A stretch of DNA of 44,147 bases from Nitrospirota bacterium (GTDB lineage: Bacteria > Nitrospirota > Thermodesulfovibrionia > SZUA-242): NCBI GenBank assembly GCA_003235715.1, contig QJVM01000223.1, positions 1-44,147 on the forward strand, in the 5' to 3' direction. This document shows, in pieces, positions 15,815 to 24,787 of this stretch. Positions within the stretch are counted from its first letter, which is position 1, and the number at the start of each line of letters is the position of its first letter. Position numbers and translations under genes: made by a program. The notes under the pieces were generated by a model, which did not search any database, had not been told where the DNA came from, and worked only from the letters and a program-made list of their open reading frames with translations.

Positions 15815-17562
15815 TACTTCACCGCCTTCAGCCTTCTGGCTTTGGTTTTCTTGGGCTCCTGAAGAAGCATCTGGTCGATGGAGGCTCCGGCCGGGACCAT
15901 GGGATATACCTTTTCCTTCCAGTCGCAGATGAAGTCCATGAAAACAGGCTTTTTCAACCGGAAAGCCTCCTTGATGACCGGGACGACCTCACTCGGTTTG
16001 GTGGCCCGTAACCCCACGGCTCCGTACGCTTCCGCCACCTTCACAAAATCCGGAATCATGTGCGAATCCAGGAAGGTGTGCGCGTAGCGTTCCTCGAAAA
16101 AGAGCTCCTGCCATTGGCGCACCATACCCAGGTACTGGTTGTTCAGAATGGCGACCTTGACGGGCAGTTTGTTGATCACGGCGGTGGCGAGCTCCTGAAT
16201 ATTCATCTGGATACTGCCGTCACCCGCGATGTCCACCACCAGTGCATCCGGTGCCGCCATTTGCGCGCCGATGGCGGCAGGAAAACCGTAGCCCATGGTC
16301 CCGAGGCCTCCAGAGGAAAGCCAGCGTCGCGGCTTTTCATACCTGTAAAACTGGGCCGCCCACATCTGATTCTGACCGACTTCCGTGGTGATGATGGCGT
16401 TCCCCTTGGAAATTTCGTATAGCTTCTCCACAACGTACTGGGGTTTGATAACTTCGTCATCATAGTCGTAAGTGAGCGGATGCGATTCATTCCACTGACG
16501 TATCTGTTTCAGCCACGCCTGCTGGACCGCATCCCACTTGTGTTTCAGTTCACTCTTGAGAACGCCATTCATATCCTTGAGCACGTGTTTGATATCGCCG
16601 ACCACCGGGATGTCCACACGAACGTTTTTTCGAATAGAGGTCGGATCGATATCGATCTGAACGATCTGTGCGTGCGGGGCAAAGGTGTTTGTCTTGCCGG
16701 TCACCCGGTCCTCAAAGCGTACGCCGACCCCCAGAAGCAGGTCAGAGTTCTGGATGGCCATATTGGCGCAGTAAGTGCCATGCATGCCGGGCATGCCCAG
16801 GTAGAGGGGGTTCGAGGCCGGGAAGGCGCCGAGAGCCATCAGCGTGGTCGTCACCGGTGCATTGAGAATGGTCGCAAGCTCGAGCAGTTCGGCGTAGGCC
16901 CCCGAGGCCACCACGCCGCCGCCGGCGAGGATCAGGGGTTTCTTGGCCCTGGCGACGGCCGCGGCCGCCTGACGGACCATCTGCTTGTTTCCGGCGACCT
17001 TGGGGCGATAACTCGGGATATCAATCTTCTCCGGCCAATCGAAGTCACAGGCGGCCGCAGTGACATCCTTGGGAAGATCAACCAGCACGGGCCCTGGACG
17101 TCCGGTTCGGGCGATGTGGAACGCTTCCTTGATGGTTGGCGCGAGATCCTTCACGTCCTTGACGAGGTAATTGTATTTGGTGCAGGGCCGGGTGATTCCC
17201 ACGATATCGGCTTCCTGAAACGCATCGTTGCCGATCAGTACCGTGGGCACCTGCCCGGTCAGAACGACCATGGGAATGGAGTCCATATAGGCCGTAGCAA
17301 TTCCGGTGACTGTATTGGTGGCCCCCGGGCCGCTGGTGACCAGTACGACACCCGGTTCGCCGGTAACGCGTGCGTACCCGTCCGCCATATGAACCGCACC
17401 CTGTTCGTGGCGGGTCAGAATCAGCTTCAGCTCCTTGTCATCATAAAGCTCGTCGAAAATTCCCAGTACGACACCGCCGGGATAACCGAAAACGGTGGAC
17501 ACCTTTTCCCGCTTGAGGGCTTCCAGGATGATCTGGGCTCCAGTCAGTTTTTTCTTCGCCAT
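15814..17562 (-). CDS. ilvB: acetolactate synthase large (catalytic) subunit
   Basis: This enzyme condenses two pyruvates, or pyruvate with 2-oxobutyrate, using thiamine diphosphate and FAD. The ATG at 17562 gives 582 residues beginning [10 protein letters not shown]. An in-frame GTG at 17574 is rejected because the AAGGAG ribosome site abuts it directly. Family marks are the catalytic Glu in [16 protein letters not shown], the cofactor motif AGDGSIQMN with the downstream [13 protein letters not shown], and the herbicide-site Trp in that same motif. It lies 57 bases after ilvD and is coupled to ilvN. It is the true biosynthetic enzyme, in contrast to the paralogue at 13614. Confidence 0.97.
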   Translation of the reverse strand: MAKKKLTGAQIILEALKREKVSTVFGYPGGVVLGIFDELYDDKELKLILTRHEQGAVHMADGYARVTGEPGVVLVTSGPGATNTVTGIATAYMDSIPMVVLTGQVPTVLIGNDAFQEADIVGITRPCTKYNYLVKDVKDLAPTIKEAFHIARTGRPGPVLVDLPKDVTAAACDFDWPEKIDIPSYRPKVAGNKQMVRQAAAAVARAKKPLILAGGGVVASGAYAELLELATILNAPVTTTLMALGAFPASNPLYLGMPGMHGTYCANMAIQNSDLLLGVGVRFEDRVTGKTNTFAPHAQIVQIDIDPTSIRKNVRVDIPVVGDIKHVLKDMNGVLKSELKHKWDAVQQAWLKQIRQWNESHPLTYDYDDEVIKPQYVVEKLYEISKGNAIITTEVGQNQMWAAQFYRYEKPRRWLSSGGLGTMGYGFPAAIGAQMAAPDALVVDIAGDGSIQMNIQELATAVINKLPVKVAILNNQYLGMVRQWQELFFEERYAHTFLDSHMIPDFVKVAEAYGAVGLRATKPSEVVPVIKEAFRLKKPVFMDFICDWKEKVYPMVPAGASIDQMLLQEPKKTKARRLKAVK

Positions 17563-17619
17563 AGGGTCAAACACTCCTTCTCGAAAAACTTCTATGAATA
17601 AACGCCTTCTTATACGGGA

Positions 17620-19275
17620 TCAGGCCTTCATGACCGCGCCGGTGCTTGCTGACGTCACGAGGCGAGCATACCGTGAAAGCCAGCCCGTGGTGATCTTGGG
17701 GCGGGGGGCCTTCCACTTCTTCTGCCGGCTGCGGATTTCAGGGTCTGATACCATGAGTTCAATGGTCCTTCTTGGGATATCCACACGAATCTCATCGCCA
17801 TCCTGCACTACGGCAATGACCCCGCCCTCCATGGCTTCAGGGGAGACGTGACCGATACAGGGGCCTCTCGTTCCTCCTGAAAAACGTCCGTCCGTGATCA
17901 GGCAGACGCTCGAGGAGAGGCCCATGCCTGCGATGGCGGATGTCGGAGAAAGCATTTCTCTCATCCCGGGGCCGCCCTTTGGCCCTTCATAACGAATGAC
18001 GACGACATCCCCAGGTTTGATATGGTTATCCAGAATTGCTTTCATTGCTGCTTCTTCTGAATCAAATACCCGGGCGGTTCCCTTACATACCAGCATTTCC
18101 TTGCTGACCGCCGTCTGTTTCACGACACAGCCTGCGGGGGCGAGGTTGCCCTTGAGAACCGCGATTCCGCCCTGGCTGTGATAGGCCCGGTCCAAGGACC
18201 GGATGACCTCTCCGTCGAATATTTCCGCCCGGTCGGCGATGGCATGAATTCGTTTTCCCGATACCGTCAAGGTGTTGTGGAGTTTCTTTCGCAATCGGGC
18301 AAGAACAGCCGGAACCCCGCCCGCATAATAAAGGTCTTCCATGTAATGGCTGCCGCCCGGAATCATGTTGGCGATGTGTGGGGTGTCCGTGCTCAATTCG
18401 TCGAAACGTTCCAAAGGAAGCCTGATGCCGGCCTCGTGAGCAATCGCCGGAATATGGAGCACGGTGTTGGTGGATCCGCCCAGGGCCATGTCCACCCGAA
18501 TGGCATTCTCAACGGACTTTCGGGTGATAATTTTTCGAGTCGTGACGTTCTTCTTCACCAACTGTCCGATGACGACCCCACTTTCGTAGGCGATACGCCG
18601 CTTCTCGGCGGCCACCGCCGGGGTGGCCGCACAGCCGGGCAGACTCATCCCCATGGCCTCGGTCACGCAGGCCATGGTGTTCGCCGTGTACATGCCCTGG
18701 CATGAACCGGCACCCGGACAGGCACATTGCTCAAGGGCCTTGAGTTCATCGAGGCTGATTTCTCCCCGTTTGTACTTGCCCACCGCCTCAAACGTATCCG
18801 TGGTGAGGTTCAGTCTGCGGCTGTGACGCCGACCCGAAAGCATGGGGCCGGCTGTAACCACGACGGCCGGGATATCCAGTCGCGCCGAGGCCATGAGCAT
18901 TCCCGGGGTGATCTTGTCACAATTGGTCAGAAGCACGAGTCCGTCCAGCCGATGGGCCTCACAAACGGTTTCTACCATGTCCGCGATGAGTTCACGAGAG
19001 GCCAGGCTGTAATGCATTCCCCGGTGTCCCATGGCAATACCGTCACAGATGCCCGGAATACCAAAGAAGAAGGGAACGCACCCCCCGTCATGGACCCCTT
19101 TTTCAATGAACCGCTCAAGGTCTTTCATCCCCGAGTGACCGGGGATCAGGTCCGTAAAACTGCTGGCCACGCCGATAAAGGGGCGTCCCATCTGGGAGGG
19201 CGAAATCCCCGTGGCATAAAGCAGAGCCCTGTGAGGGGTTCTTTCGATTCCTTTTTTTATGGTCGCGCTTCTCAT
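17620..19275 (-). CDS. ilvD: dihydroxy-acid dehydratase
   Basis: The enzyme dehydrates 2,3-dihydroxy-isovalerate and -methylvalerate to the 2-keto acids of valine and isoleucine synthesis, using an iron-sulfur cluster. The 551-residue protein shows the family marks [11 protein letters not shown], the Cys-rich [18 protein letters not shown] and the C-terminal [19 protein letters not shown]; the three cysteines expected to bind the cluster are in these regions. Length is normal. It heads the minus-strand ilvD-ilvB-ilvN operon. No leader peptide or T-box was recognised in the 109 bases upstream. Confidence 0.97.
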   Translation of the reverse strand: MRSATIKKGIERTPHRALLYATGISPSQMGRPFIGVASSFTDLIPGHSGMKDLERFIEKGVHDGGCVPFFFGIPGICDGIAMGHRGMHYSLASRELIADMVETVCEAHRLDGLVLLTNCDKITPGMLMASARLDIPAVVVTAGPMLSGRRHSRRLNLTTDTFEAVGKYKRGEISLDELKALEQCACPGAGSCQGMYTANTMACVTEAMGMSLPGCAATPAVAAEKRRIAYESGVVIGQLVKKNVTTRKIITRKSVENAIRVDMALGGSTNTVLHIPAIAHEAGIRLPLERFDELSTDTPHIANMIPGGSHYMEDLYYAGGVPAVLARLRKKLHNTLTVSGKRIHAIADRAEIFDGEVIRSLDRAYHSQGGIAVLKGNLAPAGCVVKQTAVSKEMLVCKGTARVFDSEEAAMKAILDNHIKPGDVVVIRYEGPKGGPGMREMLSPTSAIAGMGLSSSVCLITDGRFSGGTRGPCIGHVSPEAMEGGVIAVVQDGDEIRVDIPRRTIELMVSDPEIRSRQKKWKAPRPKITTGWLSRYARLVTSASTGAVMKA

Positions 19276-19360
19276 GACTTCGGACTCCCTAGAAGTATCC
19301 TGTGAGTGTCGAGGTCTACCTTGGACACGTCACTTTTTAACGCGTGGATTGACAGGGGAG

Positions 19361-19391
19361 GGGATAGGGTGTTGTCCCGTTTTCCTATCCC
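19361..19391 (-). repeat. 8-base hairpin covering the DUF465 stop codon
   Basis: GGGATAGG and CCTATCCC pair perfectly (19361-19368 with 19384-19391) across 15 bases. On the minus strand the left arm contains the TAG stop of the DUF465 gene. It is not followed by a T run in the minus direction, so it may stabilise the mRNA end rather than terminate it. Confidence 0.4.
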
Positions 19392-19603
19392 TCACCCTGT
19401 TTTCGGATGAGTTCTGCCATTCGGTCCTTTTTGGCCAATTTCTGCTTTTGAATGGTTTTTCTTTCCATCTCGTCTTCAGGAGAAAGGTGAAGCCTCTTGT
19501 TCATCTCGTCAAGGGCTCTTTCGAGCGCCTTGTGTTCTGCCTCAAGGGCCCGATACTCTTCATTCTCGGCGCGCAACTTGTCGATGACCTCCTGCTCTCC
19601 CAT
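19385..19603 (-). CDS. small coiled-coil protein, DUF465 (YdcH) family
   Basis: This 72-residue, highly charged protein is almost wholly helical, with a heptad-like pattern (LRAENEEYRALEAEHKALE). Its C-terminal signature KTIQKQKLAKKDRMAELIR matches the basic QK-L-x-x-KD motif of DUF465 proteins. The family is widespread in Proteobacteria and its function is not established. An AAGGAGG site lies 8 bases before the ATG. It may be transcribed alone; the 412 bases upstream separate it from the flavoprotein gene. Confidence 0.8.
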   Translation of the reverse strand: MGEQEVIDKLRAENEEYRALEAEHKALERALDEMNKRLHLSPEDEMERKTIQKQKLAKKDRMAELIRKQGEG

Positions 19604-20016
19604 AGCGGATCCTCCTTGCTTTCTGTTCTATCCGGACCCGTATACCGTCGCTGACCGGCGTGTCCTCGGTCAAAGGGCCCGTTTCGGAGGCCCTGAAGGG
19701 ATGTTCCACGCAACAAACTTCCCTCCGGGACCTGGCGGACGTTAGCGGGTTGAACAAGTCAAAAAAATATCATAACCCACTGAAAAACACAAAGTTTATC
19801 GTCGATCCCTCGGGTTTCGGGACAGCGGTCTACCATGGATCGTTTCTGGCGGACCGTTAGCGTCCCTGAAGCCGGATTGAAAACGTCCGGCGAAGCGTTG
19901 TGCCCCCCCTAACGGCACCTTCCGGATGGGTTTTGAAGGTGGACCCTTCCTGGCTTTCGGGCAATATAGGGCGCAAGACCGTGCCGCCATGCACGGGATT
20001 CTCCTTCAGACCCGCG
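19604..20016. other. intergenic region without a gene
   Basis: These 413 bases lie between the flavoprotein stop and the DUF465 start, both on the minus strand. A bulged inverted repeat, GGGAC/CGGTC (19819-19830) against GACCG/GTCCC (19852-19866), could end the flavoprotein transcript. A smaller one (GAAGG tggac CCTTC) lies near 19934. An AT-rich patch around 19760-19800 includes a minus-strand TATGAT that could be a -10 element for DUF465, but no convincing -35 accompanies it. The open frames here are not protein-like. Confidence 0.5.
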
Positions 20017-21222
20017 TTACACGGAAAATCCGGCGTGGTAGTCCTTCAGGGCTTCGCCAAAACGCTTTCCGTAATCGAAAAGGGTCTGCATGTCCTCAGC
20101 GTTGGGGCGGTATTTTATTTCCATGCCGGGTTCGAATATTTCCAGGTTCATCCGCTTCAGTTCGCTGTAGGCTTCCTTGACCGCTCCACCGCCCCAGCCA
20201 AAGCTCCCGAAAGCCCCCACGATACGATTCTTGGGGCGAAGGCCTCTCAGATGTGTGAGAAATTCGGCAACCGACGGAAACATGATGTTATTCAAGGTGG
20301 GCGTCCCAATCAGGGCGCCACGGGACTTCCAGAACTCCTTGATGGCTACGCTCATCGGGGTGGCTCTCAATTTCACGACCTTGGTCGGGACACCGGCCTC
20401 AAGAAGCCCTTCCATGATGGGTCGGGACATGAGTTGGGTCGATTTCCACATCGTGTCGTAAATAATTACGGCCGTGCAGTCCGCAGCGCCCGTCGCCAGG
20501 TCATGGTACATCTTCAGGATCTTCCCCGGATTCTTCCTCCAGATCACCCCATGGTCCGGGGCAATCATGTCTATCTCCAGTCCCAGTTTGGCCACCTCGT
20601 TCAGTTTGGCCTTGATGATAGACCCAAAGGGCATGAGAATGTTGGCGTAGTAATCGACCACGGCATCCTCAAGTTCTTCCTGTGGCACCTGATCGTCGAA
20701 CCGGGCCGATGTAGCGTAATGCTGGCCAAAGGCATCCTGGCTGATAAGCAGCTTGTCCTCCTTGACGTAGGTGATCATGGAGTCGGGCCAGTGCAGCATC
20801 GGCGTCTCAAGAAAAACAAGGGTCCGCTTGCCGATGCACAGCTCGTCTCCTGTTTTCACAATGTTGATATTCCAGTCCGAGATATCAAAATGACGGTCAA
20901 GGGCTTCCTTGGCCTTCTTCGTCATATACAACGCGGCATTAGGAGCCTTTCTGACCAGGGTTTCCACATCGCCATGGTCCATTTCGATGTGATTAATCAC
21001 AATGTTTTCGATCTTGGACGGATCCACGATGCTAGAGATACGGTCAAGACTGGTCTTGATGAACTCCGTTTTCACCGAGTCTACAAGCGTCAGTTTCTCA
21101 TCCAGTATCAGATAGTTGTTATACGACGTTCCCTTGGGCGTGATGTAACCGTGAAAATCGCGTACGGTCCAGTCAATGGCGCCAACCCAATATATCCCGG
21201 GTTTGATCTCAACAGCTTTCAC
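20017..21222 (-). CDS. FprA-type diiron flavoprotein (rubredoxin:oxygen / nitric oxide oxidoreductase)
   Basis: This enzyme reduces O2 to water, or NO to N2O, taking electrons from rubredoxin. The 401-residue protein has an N-terminal metallo-beta-lactamase-like domain with diiron ligands in HIEMDHGD (H78, E80, D82, H83), H144 and D163. A C-terminal flavodoxin domain begins near IIYDTMWKST. The start is a GTG at 21222 with AAGGAGG five bases upstream. Rubredoxin and rubrerythrin genes lie upstream on the same strand, giving the complete electron chain for oxygen removal in an anaerobe. Whether O2 or NO is the main substrate cannot be read from sequence. Confidence 0.95.
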   Translation of the reverse strand: MKAVEIKPGIYWVGAIDWTVRDFHGYITPKGTSYNNYLILDEKLTLVDSVKTEFIKTSLDRISSIVDPSKIENIVINHIEMDHGDVETLVRKAPNAALYMTKKAKEALDRHFDISDWNINIVKTGDELCIGKRTLVFLETPMLHWPDSMITYVKEDKLLISQDAFGQHYATSARFDDQVPQEELEDAVVDYYANILMPFGSIIKAKLNEVAKLGLEIDMIAPDHGVIWRKNPGKILKMYHDLATGAADCTAVIIYDTMWKSTQLMSRPIMEGLLEAGVPTKVVKLRATPMSVAIKEFWKSRGALIGTPTLNNIMFPSVAEFLTHLRGLRPKNRIVGAFGSFGWGGGAVKEAYSELKRMNLEIFEPGMEIKYRPNAEDMQTLFDYGKRFGEALKDYHAGFSV

Positions 21223-21343
21223 AGGTACCTCCTTGAATTCATAATGGGCCGGGGGCCATCTTCACGAGGGGCAACGTCCCCTTCCGCCCTCCCGTGAGCC
21301 CTCCGGGGGTGGGCCGCTTGATTCAAAGCAACCCGGACAAGAT

Positions 21344-21394
21344 CGGGGCACCCCCCAATTGGCAGGTGGTGCCCCGGAAAAACGGACCCTCCGT
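21344..21394 (-). terminator. two hairpins between rubrerythrin and the flavoprotein
   Basis: On the minus strand the first hairpin is ACGGA ggg TCCGT followed at once by TTTT (21394-21379), a small intrinsic-terminator shape. The second is CGGGGCACC / GGTGCCCCG (21344-21352 with 21368-21376), a perfect 9-base stem with a 15-base loop. Together they could attenuate read-through from rubrerythrin into the flavoprotein gene or shield the mRNA end. Confidence 0.45.
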
Positions 21395-21439
21395 TAAAGC
21401 CCTGCCAGACCACGGTGTGGTCGGTGGGCCGAGTTCTCA

Positions 21440-21934
21440 TTAGTCGATCTTCTTGAAGGCCTTCTTGATCGCCTGACACACCGGACATTTGTCCGGGGGC
21501 TCGTTTTCAACCGTGTGTCCGCAAACCTGACAGACATAGTAGTCCACAGCTTCATTCTTGCCAAGGGAATCCAGCGCCTTCCGGTACAGGGCGGCGTGCA
21601 CCATCTCCACCTGGTTTGCATAATCAAGACTCCGACGGCCTCTTTTATTTCCTTCCTGATCGGCGTCCTTGATCATGGGCGGATACATTTCCTCGAACTC
21701 ATAGGTTTCGCCTGCGATAGCCGCCTCGAGATTCTCCCGGGTGGTCTTCACCTTTCCGGCTGCACTGAAATGGCTTAAGGCATGAACCGTTTCCGCGTCT
21801 GCGGCGGCACGGAAGAGTTTGGCGACCTGCTTGAGGCCTTCCTTTTCAGCCTGTGCGGCAAAGGCGAGGTATTTGCGGTTCGCCTGGGATTCTCCGGCAA
21901 AGGCGTCCATGAGATGTTTCTCCGTAATATTCAT
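21440..21934 (-). CDS. rubrerythrin
   Basis: Rubrerythrin reduces hydrogen peroxide in anaerobes, with electrons from rubredoxin. The ATG at 21934 gives 164 residues (MNITEKHLMDAFAGESQANR) and has an AGGAG ribosome site 9 bases upstream. The frame stays open further upstream, but that part crosses the rubredoxin gene antisense-like and is not used. The four-helix domain has glutamate-rich diiron motifs in AGESQANRKYLAF, DAETVHALSHF and NQVEMVHAALY. The C-terminus is a rubredoxin-like Fe(SCys)4 domain with CQVCGHTVE and CPVC. It lies 46 bases behind rubredoxin. Confidence 0.96.
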   Translation of the reverse strand: MNITEKHLMDAFAGESQANRKYLAFAAQAEKEGLKQVAKLFRAAADAETVHALSHFSAAGKVKTTRENLEAAIAGETYEFEEMYPPMIKDADQEGNKRGRRSLDYANQVEMVHAALYRKALDSLGKNEAVDYYVCQVCGHTVENEPPDKCPVCQAIKKAFKKID

Positions 21935-21980
21935 CGTCAAGATCTCCTGATAAGAAATATGGGTTGTCTGAAAGAAAGGC

Positions 21981-22142
21981 TCAGCCTTCAGGTTCAAACT
22001 CTGACTTTCCTGCGCCGCAGACCGGGCAGGTCCAGTCCTGCGGGATATCCTCAAAAGCAGTGCCGGGGTTGACCCCGTTGTCCGGGTCCCCTTCTGCAGG
22101 GTCATAGACGTATCCACAGACGGTGCATTTGTACTTTTTCAT
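21981..22142 (-). CDS. rubredoxin
   Basis: This 53-residue gene encodes a classical rubredoxin with one iron held by four cysteines, in [10 protein letters not shown] and CPVCGAGK. Between them is the typical [20 protein letters not shown] stretch. The ATG at 22142 has a strong AGGAGG five bases upstream. It is first in a minus-strand cluster with rubrerythrin and the diiron flavoprotein and should be the shared electron donor to both. It is short enough to be missed by length-limited gene finders. Confidence 0.96.
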   Translation of the reverse strand: MKKYKCTVCGYVYDPAEGDPDNGVNPGTAFEDIPQDWTCPVCGAGKSEFEPEG

Positions 22143-22467
22143 GAGTCCTCCTTAAATTCCAGAGTAGTTTTGCTTGAGCGGACGGGCCATCATGCCCCCA
22201 ACCCGTGCTGTTCCTGGTTTTGCCTTTATATCCCCAGCCTCTGAGCGGCGTACCGCGTCCCTTGCGTTGGACGGCGCGTGTGCATCCCTTGAGACAACCG
22301 TTCCGGCCTTCCCTCCGGGGCGGGCGACTACGGGTTCAGGTCCCCTGAATCCTGAACTTTCAGACCACCTGCTTTCGTGTTCCCCTGTGTGCAGGCTGCA
22401 GGCGTTCCACTCGATAAACATACCTTCAAAAGATTCGTCCTGCAACTGCGCAGCAGCGAGATGGGGC

Positions 22468-22496
22468 ATTTTATAAAACAGGACAAAAACTGTCAA
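22468..22496 (-). promoter_or_regulatory. strong sigma-70 promoter for the rubredoxin-rubrerythrin cluster
   Basis: On the minus strand a perfect TTGACA (22496-22491) is followed after exactly 17 bases by TAAAAT (22473-22468), a 5/6 match to the -10 box. It is among the best promoters in the window. The rubredoxin ATG lies about 320 bases downstream, so the transcript has a long untranslated leader or an unrecognised RNA or small gene. No PerR-type box was recognised. Confidence 0.7.
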
Positions 22497-22720
22497 GAAT
22501 AGGGCGCTCTATTGATGGGTGCTTGAGGGATAAACGGTAGCTCGTACCGCTATACGGGCGAAGCGCGGATTCGGGTCACCCGGGCCCCCTGTCGCGCACG
22601 CAACCTCCGGGGTCAAAGGCGTTCAAGCTGACAGGCCGTATGTCATTTACACCCAAAGATCCCCCGATGAGGACCAGGGGGCCGCTTCGTCAGGGACCCG
22701 GTAAAGCCCACGGGGATTTC

Positions 22721-22750
22721 TTGCCATCACGATTTTCCATTGGATATGAT
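22721..22750 (+). promoter_or_regulatory. sigma-70 promoter for the waaG operon
   Basis: TTGCCA (22721-22726) and TATGAT (22745-22750) each match consensus at 5/6 and are 18 bases apart. Transcription should start near 22757, giving a leader of about 32 bases before the waaG ATG. Confidence 0.6.
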
Positions 22751-22788
22751 TCCCTGGACAGAGAGTTGCCAAAGTCGCTGCGCTTCTT

Positions 22789-23913
22789 ATGAAAATCGCA
22801 TTCTGCCTCTTCCGTTACTTTCCCTATGGGGGGCTCCAGAGGGACTTTCTCCGGATTGCACAGACCTGCGCCGGACGTGGCCACGAAATTCAGGTCTTTA
22901 CCCTTGCCTGGGAAGGGGACAGGCCTTCCGGAATGGGAATCAACCTCGTGGCTGTGAAAGGTATGTCCAATCATCGAAGGTATGACCGTTATATGGAATG
23001 GTTGGCGCATACCTTTGCCATGGACCGCCCCGACGTGGTGGTTGGTTTTAACCGCATGCCGGGCCTTGACGTGTACTACGCGGCCGATACCTGCTATGAG
23101 AGCCGCACGCGGAAGTACCGGCCCTGGTGGTACCGCCTCCTGCCGCGGTACAGGAGTTTTGCAGCGGCGGAACGGGCCGTTTTTCAGGAAGATGCGGCCA
23201 CCCGGATTCTTCTGGTCTCGTCCCAGCAGAAACCCGAATTCCAGGGGTGTTATTCGACCCCGGACCACCGCTTTCATATTCTTCCGCCCGGAATCTCCCG
23301 GGATCGGGTCCGACCCGAGAACGCAGATGAGCTGAGGAGCGCCTTCAGAGCCGAACAGGGATTCGGCGAAGACGACTTTCTATTGCTCATGGTCGGTTCC
23401 GGCTTCAAGACCAAGGGAGTGGACCGGGCCATTCAGGCCCTCCATCACCTCCCGGCGCAGATACGGCGGCGAACCTCTCTTTTTATTGTGGGGGCGGACG
23501 ACAGTCGTCCCTTTGAACGAATGGCAGCCCGGCTGGGTGTCGCCAGCCAGGTCCGATTTATGGGCGGGCGCACGGACGTCCCCCGGTTTCTTCTCGGAGC
23601 TGACCTTCTGGTACACCCTGCCTATAACGAAAACACGGGCACGGTCCTCCTCGAGGCGATGGCCTCAGGCCTCCCCGTTTTGGTGACGGACGTGTGTGGT
23701 TATGCGCATTTTGTGGAGGAGGCGGATGCCGGTATGCTTGTCCCGACGCCCGTCACCCAGGCTTCCATTAACGGCCTGTTGCAGGAGATGATGGTTTCGA
23801 ACCGGAAAATCCAGTGGCGTAATAATGGAGTCGCGTTTGCCCGGGAGGCGGACATTTACAGTCTGCCGGAACGGGCGGCCGATATCATTGAACGTGTGGG
23901 GCAGGCACGTTGA
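22789..23913 (+). CDS. waaG: LPS core glucosyltransferase I (WaaG/RfaG)
   Basis: WaaG adds the first glucose of the outer core to heptose II of lipopolysaccharide on the cytoplasmic face of the inner membrane. The 374-residue protein has the same length as E. coli WaaG and the same landmarks. These are an N-terminal FCLFRYFPYGGLQRDF, the acceptor-side VVGFNRMPGLDVYYAAD, and the nucleotide-sugar site ILPPGI with GSGFKTKGVDR. The E-x7-E type motif of GT4 enzymes follows in NTGTVLLEAMASGLPVLV. The ribosome site is weak. The TGA stop overlaps the TTG start of waaP (TTGA), so the two are coupled. It marks the organism as LPS-bearing. Confidence 0.95.
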   Translation: MKIAFCLFRYFPYGGLQRDFLRIAQTCAGRGHEIQVFTLAWEGDRPSGMGINLVAVKGMSNHRRYDRYMEWLAHTFAMDRPDVVVGFNRMPGLDVYYAADTCYESRTRKYRPWWYRLLPRYRSFAAAERAVFQEDAATRILLVSSQQKPEFQGCYSTPDHRFHILPPGISRDRVRPENADELRSAFRAEQGFGEDDFLLLMVGSGFKTKGVDRAIQALHHLPAQIRRRTSLFIVGADDSRPFERMAARLGVASQVRFMGGRTDVPRFLLGADLLVHPAYNENTGTVLLEAMASGLPVLVTDVCGYAHFVEEADAGMLVPTPVTQASINGLLQEMMVSNRKIQWRNNGVAFAREADIYSLPERAADIIERVGQAR

Positions 23914-24740
23914 GTCCTTACCGGACGAAACTCTATCTTCGGGACGACTTTCAGGAGGCCTGGAAGGAAGAAGACCCTTTCCGGGCGGTCCTGCGTTTGC
24001 GGGGAAAGATATATCGGGAACTCGACGGGCGCCGGACGCTCCGTTTTGAACGGAACGGGCGCGGCTTTTTCCTGAAACTTCATACCGGGGTGGGTTGGCT
24101 TGAGATCTTGAAGAATCTGGTGCAACTCAAATCGCCTATCCTGAGCGCTGAAAACGAATGGCGGGCCATAGAGGCATTGAGGACCATTGGCGTGGATACG
24201 ATGAGCCTGGCGGGTTACGGAGTGCGAGGCGCAAACCCTGCAAGCCGAATTTCGTTCGTGATAACCGAAGAGCTTGAAGGCATGCAGAGCCTTGAGGATC
24301 TGTGCGCGGGATGGAGGGAAACCCCCCCGGAGTTTTGCCTGAAGAAGATTCTGATCGATCGGGTGGCCTTAATGAGCCGGTTGCTTCACGGACACGGCCT
24401 GAACCACCGGGATTACTACATCTGCCATTTTCTCACGGACGCCGCGACCCATCCCGTTAACCCCGAAGCCATCAGGGTCGTGCTCATCGACCTTCACCGG
24501 GTGCAACAGAGACGAAAGACTCCCGAGCGGTGGATTTTCAAAGACCTCGGTTCGCTGTGCTTCTCGGCCATGGATATTGGCCTCAAGAAGACCGATCTTT
24601 TTCGCTTCATGAAAATCTATTCCGGAAAATCCCTCAGACAGACGATGGCCGAAGATGCCCGTTTCTGGTCCGGCGTAAGGTCCCGGGCGGTCGAATTGTA
24701 TAAGAAGGTCCATGGTACAGAGCCTCCTCTGCTTAGGTAA
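23910..24740 (+). CDS. waaP: LPS core heptose I kinase (WaaP/RfaP)
   Basis: WaaP phosphorylates heptose I of the inner core, which stabilises the outer membrane. The 276-residue protein follows E. coli WaaP throughout: KIYRELDGRRTLRFERNG, ATP-site Lys56 in FFLKLH, EDYCADW-like ...SLEDLCAGW, the catalytic loop NHRDYYICHFL with Asp168, and the metal ligand Asp194 in VLIDLHR. The TTG start overlaps the waaG stop. It is followed after 47 bases by a gene with two further kinase-like domains. Confidence in the family is high; the exact phosphorylation site is by homology. Confidence 0.95.
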   Translation: MSPYRTKLYLRDDFQEAWKEEDPFRAVLRLRGKIYRELDGRRTLRFERNGRGFFLKLHTGVGWLEILKNLVQLKSPILSAENEWRAIEALRTIGVDTMSLAGYGVRGANPASRISFVITEELEGMQSLEDLCAGWRETPPEFCLKKILIDRVALMSRLLHGHGLNHRDYYICHFLTDAATHPVNPEAIRVVLIDLHRVQQRRKTPERWIFKDLGSLCFSAMDIGLKKTDLFRFMKIYSGKSLRQTMAEDARFWSGVRSRAVELYKKVHGTEPPLLR

Positions 24741-24787
24741 GCGTACCGGGTTTCAGGAGGTGCGGATGTGAGGGCGGAGCCCCCCAT

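Larger units (their letters stand above)
22143..22788. other. intergenic region between divergent rubredoxin and waaG operons
   Basis: No convincing gene lies in these 646 bases. They contain a strong minus-strand promoter (22468-22496) that would give rubredoxin a leader of about 320 bases, and a plus-strand promoter for waaG (22721-22750). Within the leader, GTTCAGG and CCTGAAC (about 22330-22355) form a perfect 7-base hairpin. A 114-residue minus-strand frame crosses the leader but begins inside the promoter and has no protein-like character. Confidence 0.55.

Noticed and set aside
19900-21297. 465-residue plus-strand frame over the flavoprotein gene
   Set aside because: The minus-strand protein is an unmistakable FprA flavoprotein; the plus frame is the antisense shadow and has no motif.
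22152-22496. 114-residue minus-strand open frame upstream of rubredoxin
   Set aside because: Its start codon lies inside the -35 box of the promoter, its composition is not protein-like and no family pattern is visible.
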